Source: Candidatus Aminicenantota bacterium (lineage in GTDB: Bacteria > Acidobacteriota > Aminicenantia > Aminicenantales > Aminicenantaceae). From it: a stretch of DNA of 64,000 bases. Under the pieces are notes generated by a model. That model saw nothing but the letters and a program-made list of their open reading frames with translations. It had not been told where the DNA came from and ran no database searches. A program made the translations under genes and the position numbers. Below are positions 26,114-33,821 of the stretch, one piece after another. Position 1 is the stretch's first letter; each line of letters starts with the position of its first letter. The stretch covers positions 61,928 through 125,927 of the forward strand of contig JAFGMO010000082.1 of NCBI GenBank assembly GCA_016927475.1, read 5' to 3'.

Positions 26114-27802
26114 TTATTTGTCGAGTTTCAATCGGCCGTATCCGTAGACGTTATCCTTTCCGGCCGCACCCAGCTCGCCGGCCCGGCTCTGGAGAATGGT
26201 CCAGACCTCCATGGGGGTATAAGGGGTTTTCCCCAGCATGAGGGCGATGGCTCCTGCGACGTGAGGGGCGGAGGCCGACGTGCCGAAAAAGTTGGCGTAA
26301 CCGTAAGTATCGGTCGATACCCCCGAAGGAGAAGCGATGTCCGGCTTGATGATTCCCGCCAAGTTGGGTCCGCGTGAACTGTAGTAGTGAATGTTGTAGG
26401 GTGAGGCGAAGTCGTTGGCACCGGCCGTGATGGCATGCTCCGAATCAGCGGGTATGACGAGGCTGCTGGCTGCGACGGGGTACTCTATGGCGCTGGAGTT
26501 GCCTGTAACATAGAGATCGAATGTGACATTTTTGGTGGCGCTGTATTTTCTGATCGCTGCGCCCCAATAGGTTGATCCGGTGGCGTACCAATAGCCTACA
26601 GCTTCCGTCGGCCACTGAGTGCCGTTCTGCCAGTTGTAGGAATGGTCGACATATTGCCAGATGCCTCCGGAGTAGATATAAAGGTACAGGTCAAAATCCT
26701 GGTCGGAACCGCCGTAGCTCGTTCCGTCCCAGCCTCCCCAGTCATACCATTTAAGATAGATGGCCGTTAAAGTATAACTGGGAACATAATAATAACAAAT
26801 TTCGTCTAAGCCTGAGAAATTATGCCATTTGTCGCTGTCCGTATCGCTCCAGGTGCCTCGCCAGTGGTCCTGCGCTGCATTCCCAGCGGAGTTGACGTAA
26901 GGGACTCCGGCATCATAAGCTGTTTTGACGATCTCGCAGTAGGGTCCTGTACCGTCTCCTGCGCCGCCGGTGTAGTTGCCGGTCGATGAAGTGATGACGT
27001 TAACTCCCTGACTGAGAAGCCAGTCGACAGCGTCTTCCTTATCGTCGAGCGTGGAGTAATTGGCCAGGTAAAGATTTGCATCTGGGGCCATGTCATGAAC
27101 GATTTCAGTACACGCCGTTCCATGGACGCTTCCGGCTTCGATGTCGCCGTCGGTTCTGAATGATTGGGCGGTAACCGTGCTGGGAAGCTCCGTGCCCAGA
27201 AGGCTTGTATATCCTTTAAATCCCAGGTCGAGAACGCCGACTTTGGCTCCGTTTCCCCTGTAGGCTGTTGTTGACTGCCAGGTGTCCGCTCCGGTGGCTG
27301 AGACTCCTTCAGTCGTCACCATCGTAAAATCACGAATGGGCAACCGGATGTATTTGACAAAGGGCAAATCCGCCATTTGAAGGAGGATATTCAAAGGAAG
27401 GCGGCATTGGACCCGGTTTTTGCGAATTTTTTCCACCGAGCCGCCCACGTTCTCGATGAATGTCTGAATCATGGTTTTTGCCTTGCTCTGCTCGCTAAGA
27501 GTAAGCCCTCTTAAGGGTGCTTCGACTATAACCTGGATGATGCCTCCCGGTTCAAGTTCTTCTTCGACTTTTTGGACAAAAGGCAAGGTGTTCGCATCTT
27601 GCCCGGCCAGATAATACTGGATTTTTTTATACAGGGCGTATTCCATTTTCGGGTGGCCGTCTTTTCCCATGTTTCCTTGGTCAAACAAATCTTGGTTGGG
27701 AGGAGGTGATTCCTGAACAGAGGGTTTGGAAATGAGGAACAAAGTAAAGACCGCCAATACGACGAGTCCCAAAAAAAGAGATTGATAAAGTTTCTTTTTC
27801 AT
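26114..27802 (-). CDS. Secreted subtilisin-like (S8) serine protease
   Basis: From ATG 27802 (gggag upstream) this is a 562-residue protein with a signal sequence (LFLGLVVLAVFTLFLIS). An inhibitor-like prodomain (about residues 75-155, ending IRLPIRDF) follows. The catalytic triad is Asp in GVLDLGFKG, His in GSVHGTACTEIV and Ser in FFGTSASAPHVAGAIAL. The oxyanion Asn is in YVNSAGNA. A long insert of ~130 residues between the Asn and Ser motifs is Trp/Tyr-rich (WYDWGGWDGTSYGG) and looks like a beta-sandwich. It follows the SH3/beta-barrel gene by 21 bp in an operon. Confidence 0.93.
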   Translation of the reverse strand: MKKKLYQSLFLGLVVLAVFTLFLISKPSVQESPPPNQDLFDQGNMGKDGHPKMEYALYKKIQYYLAGQDANTLPFVQKVEEELEPGGIIQVIVEAPLRGLTLSEQSKAKTMIQTFIENVGGSVEKIRKNRVQCRLPLNILLQMADLPFVKYIRLPIRDFTMVTTEGVSATGADTWQSTTAYRGNGAKVGVLDLGFKGYTSLLGTELPSTVTAQSFRTDGDIEAGSVHGTACTEIVHDMAPDANLYLANYSTLDDKEDAVDWLLSQGVNVITSSTGNYTGGAGDGTGPYCEIVKTAYDAGVPYVNSAGNAAQDHWRGTWSDTDSDKWHNFSGLDEICYYYVPSYTLTAIYLKWYDWGGWDGTSYGGSDQDFDLYLYIYSGGIWQYVDHSYNWQNGTQWPTEAVGYWYATGSTYWGAAIRKYSATKNVTFDLYVTGNSSAIEYPVAASSLVIPADSEHAITAGANDFASPYNIHYYSSRGPNLAGIIKPDIASPSGVSTDTYGYANFFGTSASAPHVAGAIALMLGKTPYTPMEVWTILQSRAGELGAAGKDNVYGYGRLKLDK

Positions 27803-27823
27803 GGTTTGTTCTCCCATTCTTGA

Positions 27824-28813
27824 TTAAAAGAAAAATTTAAACCCGAGCCCGATGGAAATGGAACTCAGGTTAATCTTGCCGATATCCCCGCTGGATGATG
27901 TGGTGCTGATCTGATCGGTTATGGTCCAGCTTCCCTTGGGTTTAAGGTAAATATACCGGGCATCGAGATTAACGGCCATGCTTGGGTTCAGGAAAAAGTC
28001 CAGTCCGGCCCCTCCGTGGAAACCCAGGGCGCCGTCAACCGTTTCCTCAATAGTGAATCCTAAGGTGTTCCAAGAGCTTTCGAACGTGCTGTCCAGTGAG
28101 AACGAATTGAGATAATATCCGACTCCGGCCGAGATATATGGAGTTAGCTGAGGGGAAACGGGGAAACGCCCCTGTATGCTGAGCTGGAGAGGGATGACGG
28201 TCGTTTTTCCTTTACTCAGTCCTCCGTCGGCTAGAGATGCCGAATTCCCTTCTTCAGATTTGGCAAAGTATAATCCTTCGATACAGATCCCCAGGTTTTT
28301 CATGAGCAGAAAATTAAAATTGCCGCCAAACATGATACCACTTCCGCCATATCCCACACGCAGCCCGACACCGATCCTCGTCCCGGTTGGCTCTTCGTAG
28401 AGAGAAGGTCGGTCTTCTTTCTCTGGCGGGGGCGGTGGTGGAGGAACATAGCGTTCCGGCGGTCTTTGAACCTCTTTTTTCGGTATCGGAACCGTTTCAG
28501 GTTTCTTAATCGTTTTTTCTACCGGTTCATCGACGATCTCTTCTACGGCGCTGCTGTGGATATATCCCGACACGACAAAGCCGCTCTCATCGGGAGGAAG
28601 GTTGACATGATACCATTCTCCTGTTTTCTCTAGCGCTTTAATCACGGCTCCCAGAGGGACTCTCGAAATGACTAAACTGTTTGTATCGGGTTTAAGCCTT
28701 ATGTTGGCCTGATCAACGACAACTCGGATTTGGAGTTCTTCGGCATGACTGTTGGGGACAGAGTACAGGAATAGAAAGATGGTTAAGTACAAAAACACAC
28801 GTTTCTTTCCCAT
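27824..28813 (-). CDS. Secreted protein with bacterial SH3 domain, proline-rich linker and outer-membrane beta-barrel
   Basis: From ATG 28813 (aaaggaggc upstream) this 329-residue protein has a signal peptide ending near NSHAEE. An SH3_3-type domain follows (VVDQANIRLKPDTNSLVISRVPLG, GEWYHV, GFVVSGYI, residues ~30-90). Next come a Lys/Glu/Pro linker with seven consecutive prolines near residue 130 and a ~180-residue beta-barrel ending in KFFF. SH3_3 domains often bind peptidoglycan, so it may tether the outer membrane to the cell wall. It is the first gene of an operon with the subtilase. Its promoter is at 28849-28877. Confidence 0.8.
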   Translation of the reverse strand: MGKKRVFLYLTIFLFLYSVPNSHAEELQIRVVVDQANIRLKPDTNSLVISRVPLGAVIKALEKTGEWYHVNLPPDESGFVVSGYIHSSAVEEIVDEPVEKTIKKPETVPIPKKEVQRPPERYVPPPPPPPEKEDRPSLYEEPTGTRIGVGLRVGYGGSGIMFGGNFNFLLMKNLGICIEGLYFAKSEEGNSASLADGGLSKGKTTVIPLQLSIQGRFPVSPQLTPYISAGVGYYLNSFSLDSTFESSWNTLGFTIEETVDGALGFHGGAGLDFFLNPSMAVNLDARYIYLKPKGSWTITDQISTTSSSGDIGKINLSSISIGLGFKFFF

Positions 28814-28848
28814 AATGCCTCCTTTATAAAATGGGTTTACCTGCTCCT

Positions 28849-28991
28849 TTTCTATCACAGCTTTGTGGGGCTGTCAATCAAGTTTGTTTCGAGTTTGTTT
28901 CGAAAATTATTCTTGCTTTTCGAAAAGAAGCTTCGAAACAGGTTCCTAGAAACAGATTGCTATTGCTCAATAAATTTCCTCTTGATATACT
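28849..28991. promoter_or_regulatory. Divergent promoter region with TTCGAA-box cluster and 11-bp tandem repeat
   Basis: Minus strand: TTGACA (28877-28872), 17-bp spacer, TAGAAA (28854-28849) drives the SH3/barrel gene. Plus strand: TTGCTC (28963-28968), 17-bp spacer, TATACT (28986-28991) points to the Tyr-rich gene. Between them lie a perfect tandem repeat GTTTGTTTCGA (28882-28892, 28893-28903), the palindrome TTTTCGAAAA (28917-28926) and TTCGAAAC (28932-28939), so one regulator could control both sides. The plus leader to 29146 is ~150 nt with no gene. Confidence 0.55.
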
Positions 28992-29145
28992 ATGAGTGAT
29001 TATTTAAGATGTGTTGTAGGTTTTCCGTCAAAAAGGAATCAAGTGCTGTCATTGAAAGAAATAACAACGGGGAAAAAGGGAGTGTCTCGGTTACGTGAGA
29101 AATATTAGGGGACTCACTACAATTTTATGTTTGAGGAGGAAAGGT

Positions 29146-30021
29146 ATGAGGGATAAAAAATTACGGGGTAAAGTCCTTCCATTTTTCTTTTTGGGTTTTT
29201 TTGCGTTGTTTTTTACAGCGGCCGCTCTGTCTTCTCCATGTGCGGCGGAAACTAACGACGAGACCGTTATCTTTCCACAAAGAAAAAAAAGGCGGCGTCC
29301 GCCACGGAGACGGAGAAGCGCTCCCCCACCCAGCATAAGAAGCAGGTCCAAGCGGCCTCCTTCGGGACGCGGTCTGAAGCCGCCTCCATCGGGTTATCGC
29401 TCCCGGAGTTACAGGGCAGGAAGATACTTCCGTCCGCGAACATCGCCTTACCGATCCTGGCGGACACGAAGGATGATATCCAGGCCTCCGATTGGCTATC
29501 GTTCCTTCAACTGGCGGGGTTCCCCCTATTATTACTACGGTGGAAGATATTACCGTCCATACAGGGGAAGTTACGTGCTCATGTCGGCTCCATACGGTTA
29601 TCGTATGAGGTCGCTTCCTCCCGGTTACCACACCTTTTATTACGATAATATCCCATATTATTACCATACGGGTTCCTATTATTATTATGATCCCGATGAA
29701 AGGATGTATGAGGTAATCGATGCCCCATTGGGAGCGGAAGTTCCTGAGATTCCGGAGGAGCATGAAGTCTTTTATATGGAAGACAAAGCATATTATCACT
29801 ATGACGGTGTCTTCTATGATTACGATCCCAACCGGAGAGCTTACGTGGTTGTCAATCCTCCCGAGGGCCTCATCTTAGAGGAGCTTCCCTACGGGTATGA
29901 AACGGTACAATCGGAAGAGGGAGAATATTACTACTACAAGGGCGTTTATTACCTTCCGGTCGAGATGGAGGGCGGAACGTATTACGAAGTGGCAGGGGTG
30001 GATCCTTACGAAGACTACTAA
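29146..30021 (+). CDS. Secreted tyrosine-rich repeat protein, DUF6515-like
   Basis: ATG 29146 follows aggaggaaaggt; the protein has 291 residues. It has a basic N-terminus, a signal peptide ending near CAAE, and a very basic Arg/Pro segment (residues ~45-115: runs such as RRPPRRRRS and SRSKRPPSGRG). A Tyr-rich C-terminal half carries three imperfect ~45-residue repeats. Each repeat contains a PxGY or PEEHE-like turn, a YYY/YHY strand, a second YYYY/YDYDP strand and a V(I/V)xxP(L/E)G end. This fits DUF6515-type envelope proteins of unknown function. Exported, probably cell-surface or periplasmic; the Arg-rich part could bind acidic polymers. Confidence 0.7.
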   Translation: MRDKKLRGKVLPFFFLGFFALFFTAAALSSPCAAETNDETVIFPQRKKRRRPPRRRRSAPPPSIRSRSKRPPSGRGLKPPPSGYRSRSYRAGRYFRPRTSPYRSWRTRRMISRPPIGYRSFNWRGSPYYYYGGRYYRPYRGSYVLMSAPYGYRMRSLPPGYHTFYYDNIPYYYHTGSYYYYDPDERMYEVIDAPLGAEVPEIPEEHEVFYMEDKAYYHYDGVFYDYDPNRRAYVVVNPPEGLILEELPYGYETVQSEEGEYYYYKGVYYLPVEMEGGTYYEVAGVDPYEDY

Positions 30022-30022
30022 C

Positions 30023-30057
30023 ATCTGAAAAATCCATTTTATTTGGATTTTTCAGAT
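30023..30057. terminator. Perfect 14-bp inverted repeat between convergent genes
   Basis: ATCTGAAAAATCCA (30023-30036) and TGGATTTTTCAGAT (30044-30057) form a perfect stem with a 7-nt loop. The stop codon of the minus-strand kinase-membrane gene lies in the loop. The T run is inside the stem rather than after it, so it may act as a transcript-end stabiliser as much as a terminator. Confidence 0.65.
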
Positions 30058-32564
30058 AGGGGCCTTATTTCGGTCTTGAGGGCTGCAGGGAAAGCCATCA
30101 GGGCGAAAAGAAAAGTTCTCCAGAGGGCTGCCGTTGCGGCAGGACCTAAAACTTCTCCTGATAACAAAGGAAGACCAGGAGTTTGTCCTAAAATGGTGGG
30201 CCAGAGGACATGCAGGGCTGCGGAAAAAATACCGATGCATGCACCGCAGATGGTTCCCGCCGCAAGGCGGTGGGGCAGACGCATTCCCCCGCTCCATCTT
30301 GTTACTGCCGCTGAAACAAAAACCGGAATCCATATGGCTGCCCACCAGATTTGGCCGAAGCCGGGTGTGTTTCCTTTGAGTTGGGTATAGATAAAATTTA
30401 CGAGGCCCAAAACGCATGCACCGCCTAGGATACAAAACGGCATATGCCAAATCCGCGATTTAACATCTTCCCGTTTCTTTTTTCTTTGACGAAGACGGCG
30501 TCGTATGGTCAGAGGATAGTTGTAGAACAGGTCGAACACGGCGTGTTCCAACAGGGCACCCCTTTCACCGAAGACAGGGACGATATGGACGGCTCCCGTG
30601 GCCCAATGCCCGGCCATAAAGCGGGCGAGATCGGGGTATCGGTAGGCCATTTGAATCGGAAAAGCCAGGTATCCGATGTATTTGAAAAAACTCAGAAAAA
30701 AGGCGATGTTATAGTCTTTAAAATTTTTCTCTTTGAGGACGAGGAAAGAAACATACAATCCTCGAACCAGGGATCCGGGAGAAATTGGTGTCACCTGAAA
30801 GAGCCCCAGGATAATGCCGGCATGGAGTGATGCCTGCTGCCAGGAAAGCTCCGGGTGAAGACGAACATAAACAAGGGCCACAAAAACAGATACAATCTGG
30901 GTTACCGGAACGGTACATATATGTACGGCCAGGCTTTTCAAGTATTTTTGGATAAACGGTTCCTTTAACTGTTTTCTGATGTGGTCGGCTTCCTTGGGAT
31001 TAAGCATTCCTGATTCTTCCCCTTGAGAGACCATGCTTAGAAGCCATTTTTCGCGTTCGCGGGCTTTAAAATACAGTCTCAGGGGGCGGGCGAAAATATT
31101 GTCCAGGACTTTCCGTGTGTATGAGAAGTCCGTTAGAAACCAGTGCAGACCGGCCGGCAGAATCGAAAGCGGATAGTGTGCCAAAGCGCATGCGGGAGAA
31201 CGGGATATCTTCAATGCGCGGGATTCGGTAATCCTGCCGGCTCTGTGCCAGCGAATGAGGGACTCGAGGATATGGGCCCGGAAAGCCCTCCGGAAATAGG
31301 ACATGCTGGAGAGCAACTTAAAGGCATGACGGCGATAGTCCATTCTTCCCCATACCCTGCGGAGGGAACTTCCAAGAAAGGGAATCATTCCCAGGATGTA
31401 GTAGACAAAAAACAGAAACAGGTTTCTGCTGAGACGCTCCATTTTGTTTTCATCAAGACAATTCCGGATCACCCAGCTTCGAAGAATAGACCTTCTGATC
31501 GATGCTCGCAATTTGGAATGGAATATGAGCTTCACGTGATGGTGGGGGATATCCGGAAGAGAATTCCTGTAGGCCTTGTCGGTTTTCTCGCATTCTTCGA
31601 CAATTCCGTCCATGGAAAAAAATGCTTCCTTATTGTTCTGAACGAAAGTCTTAAGCTTGTCGATGTTTCCCCTGTCGAACTGGACAAGGCTTCCTCTGCC
31701 TATTCCTTTGAGGATGAGTTTGATGTCGACCGGGCACATAGGTAAAAAAGGAAGCAAAGCCAGGCCGGCCCGGAAATCCACGGCGACAAAGCCTCGTTTC
31801 GGATCGGGATCGGAGCTTATTCTTTTTAGGGCATTGGGCTGGCTTTTACAGGTCCACCATTCATACTGTCGGGCCAGTTCGACAGCACCCATGTCATGCA
31901 TCAATCGGACAAGACGTATCATGAAATCTTTTTTTGCCCGGTACTCGGGTGAGCCTGGATGTCCCGATGAGGTTGTGAGATCTCCCCTTTTCCGATCGTC
32001 AAGATTATCATCGGCTTCCAGCCGCCATAACCGTCCGTTTATCCATTCGCTGATTTCTCCACAGCTTCCCATATTTTTATCGATGAAAGTTCCCAGTATG
32101 TTGACTATGTGATTTTCATCTCCCAGCTTCACCTGTGCCCCGCGGCGGAGAAGTTTTTGCCATAAGGCCGCTGCCCTTACTGCGACGGGATTAACCTGAA
32201 GAGAGAAGGGACCCTGGAATGCCAGAAAGTAAACAACATTACGAAACCACCGGCTGAATCCCGTTGGTGGGATGAAAATTTTCAGAGCATAAGAGCGGCC
32301 TTTTTCCAAATCGGGAAGAGGTTTGGTTTGAGGTGATATGTCAAGCAGTTTAGCTTTGTAAACCTGTCCGGCAAAACCGCCTCCGACAAATTTTTCGATT
32401 TCCAGCTCGGCAGAAGCTTTGTTCTCGGGAAAGACACTTCTGACTTCATAGCAGACGCGGTCGCCGGCGTCGTAACGCCGCGTTCGAAAGGGACGAAGGA
32501 TGTTCTGACGGCGAAAGCTGTTTTTTAATGCTGAAACCGCCGAAACGGAATAGGAAAATTTCAT
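30039..32564 (-). CDS. Kinase-like domain fused to a large polytopic membrane domain, function unknown
   Basis: I do not recognise this 841-residue family. Residues ~55-275 look like a protein-kinase fold: glycine-rich loop VGGGFAGQVYKAKL (60-73), candidate ATP-anchoring Lys95 in YALKIF, a hinge-like EISEW at ~170, an HDMG...EW...KSQPN segment (223-244) in place of the HRDxxxxN catalytic loop, and VDFRAGLA (262-269) in place of DFG. The remaining ~560 residues carry roughly eight to ten hydrophobic segments with basic loops, including TPISPGSLVRG near residue 600, which recalls lysyl-PG-synthase/flippase-type helices. It is probably an inner-membrane protein with a cytoplasmic kinase or lipid-kinase head. 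It is monocistronic with its own strong promoter. Function is open. Confidence 0.6.
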   Translation of the reverse strand: MKFSYSVSAVSALKNSFRRQNILRPFRTRRYDAGDRVCYEVRSVFPENKASAELEIEKFVGGGFAGQVYKAKLLDISPQTKPLPDLEKGRSYALKIFIPPTGFSRWFRNVVYFLAFQGPFSLQVNPVAVRAAALWQKLLRRGAQVKLGDENHIVNILGTFIDKNMGSCGEISEWINGRLWRLEADDNLDDRKRGDLTTSSGHPGSPEYRAKKDFMIRLVRLMHDMGAVELARQYEWWTCKSQPNALKRISSDPDPKRGFVAVDFRAGLALLPFLPMCPVDIKLILKGIGRGSLVQFDRGNIDKLKTFVQNNKEAFFSMDGIVEECEKTDKAYRNSLPDIPHHHVKLIFHSKLRASIRRSILRSWVIRNCLDENKMERLSRNLFLFFVYYILGMIPFLGSSLRRVWGRMDYRRHAFKLLSSMSYFRRAFRAHILESLIRWHRAGRITESRALKISRSPACALAHYPLSILPAGLHWFLTDFSYTRKVLDNIFARPLRLYFKAREREKWLLSMVSQGEESGMLNPKEADHIRKQLKEPFIQKYLKSLAVHICTVPVTQIVSVFVALVYVRLHPELSWQQASLHAGIILGLFQVTPISPGSLVRGLYVSFLVLKEKNFKDYNIAFFLSFFKYIGYLAFPIQMAYRYPDLARFMAGHWATGAVHIVPVFGERGALLEHAVFDLFYNYPLTIRRRLRQRKKKREDVKSRIWHMPFCILGGACVLGLVNFIYTQLKGNTPGFGQIWWAAIWIPVFVSAAVTRWSGGMRLPHRLAAGTICGACIGIFSAALHVLWPTILGQTPGLPLLSGEVLGPAATAALWRTFLFALMAFPAALKTEIRPLSEKSK

Positions 32565-32620
32565 GTGTTTTCTCGTTTTAGAAAGGCTTTATGTCCCGTA
32601 AAGTGTTTTCTAAAGAACTG

Positions 32621-32674
32621 CTTATAACAGAGCGCTTTGTCAATGTCAATCAAATGAGTTATTGAGTTATTGAG
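32621..32674 (-). promoter_or_regulatory. Promoter of the kinase-membrane gene with 8-bp tandem repeat
   Basis: On the minus strand TTGACA (32649-32644), 17-bp spacer, TATAAG (32626-32621) lies ~55 bp before the ATG. On the plus strand TGAGTTAT is repeated in tandem (32655-32662, 32663-32670) with a partial third copy, ending 5 bp from the -35 box. A weak hairpin TTCCCC/GGGGAA (32685-32705) just beyond may end the manC operon. Confidence 0.65.
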
Positions 32675-32708
32675 CAAAGAGAAGTTCCCCCAAAAAAAAG
32701 GGGAATCG

Positions 32709-33779
32709 TCAGGTAAGTGGTTTTTTTGTTTTTAAAAGATTGTCGACGATTTCTTTTACTTTCTGATCCCGGTCTTTGTGACAGATGAGGAGGGCATCCT
32801 CCGTATCGACGACGATAATATCTTCGATTCCCACAAGGGCAGTCAATTTGTGAGGGCTGTAAAGAAGACAGTTATTCGAATCCAGGAAAATCCCGCTTCC
32901 TTTTAAAGCATTACCGCCGGCGTCTCTCGGCCAAATATCTGTCAAGGACGACCAGGAACCTACATCCGACCAACCGAATCCTCCTTCACACATAAGGACG
33001 CCTTTTGCCTTTTCCATAAGGGCAAAATCGATGGATATTGAGGGAATTTTTTCAAAAATATCCATCAGCATTTGCTGGGATTTGCTTTTGAGGGATTCAC
33101 ACATTTGTTCCCAGAAGAAAAACATATCGGGAGAGTAAGTTTTTAACATGTGAGCGAATACTTTTGCCTTCCAGAGAAACATACCGGAATTCCAGAAATA
33201 ATTACCATCTTTAAGGAATTCCTGAGCCTGGATACGATGCGGTTTTTCTTTGAATCTGCGAACAGGATAGAATTGCTCACCGAGGAATATTTGCGTTTTT
33301 TCGCTCGAAAATTGAATGTAGCCGTATCCTGTAGCCGGAAAATTGGGGGGGATGCCGAAAGTGAGAAGGTGTTTTCCTGTGCCTGCGGCTTCTGCGGCGG
33401 CAGTGAGTTTTTTTAAGAAGAGCGATGTATTGATGATCATATGGTCTGCTGGAAGAAAGGCAAGTACGGCATCAGGATTTTGAAGAAAGATGTGGGCAGT
33501 GGCCAGTATGAGGGAAGGAGCGGTATTCCTGGCCTGGGGTTCCATCAAGTAGTTCTCTTCAGGAAGGTTGAGAAGACTTTTTATGATTTTCGTCTGGCTT
33601 TCGTTGGCGATGGTGTAAATCTTTTTCCGGGGAATGAGGGGAAGCAAGCGCTGAACGGTCTCTTCAATCATGGTTCTTTCACTGGTAATGGCAAGGAATT
33701 GTTTGGGTTTTTTTTGCCGGCTCAAAGGCCAGAAACGGGTTCCGCTTCCCCCGGCCATAATAACGGCATGAATATCCAT
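32709..33779 (-). CDS. manC: Mannose-1-phosphate guanylyltransferase
   Basis: From ATG 33779 (aaggag upstream) the 356-residue enzyme has the nucleotidyltransferase signature GGSGTRFWP with KPKQF, FLPADHMI, ATGYGYIQ and the sugar-binding FKEKP and NSGMFLW motifs. EGGFGWSDVGSW is typical of GDP-mannose pyrophosphorylases. It makes GDP-mannose from mannose-1-phosphate and GTP. The usual C-terminal phosphomannose isomerase domain is absent, so this is the short single-function form. It is the last gene of the long envelope operon, 42 bp after the phosphomannomutase that supplies its substrate. Confidence 0.93.
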   Translation of the reverse strand: MDIHAVIMAGGSGTRFWPLSRQKKPKQFLAITSERTMIEETVQRLLPLIPRKKIYTIANESQTKIIKSLLNLPEENYLMEPQARNTAPSLILATAHIFLQNPDAVLAFLPADHMIINTSLFLKKLTAAAEAAGTGKHLLTFGIPPNFPATGYGYIQFSSEKTQIFLGEQFYPVRRFKEKPHRIQAQEFLKDGNYFWNSGMFLWKAKVFAHMLKTYSPDMFFFWEQMCESLKSKSQQMLMDIFEKIPSISIDFALMEKAKGVLMCEGGFGWSDVGSWSSLTDIWPRDAGGNALKGSGIFLDSNNCLLYSPHKLTALVGIEDIIVVDTEDALLICHKDRDQKVKEIVDNLLKTKKPLT

Positions 33780-33821
33780 CAACAACTCCTTTCCGGCCCT
33801 GACGGATTTAAAAAGGACCTT

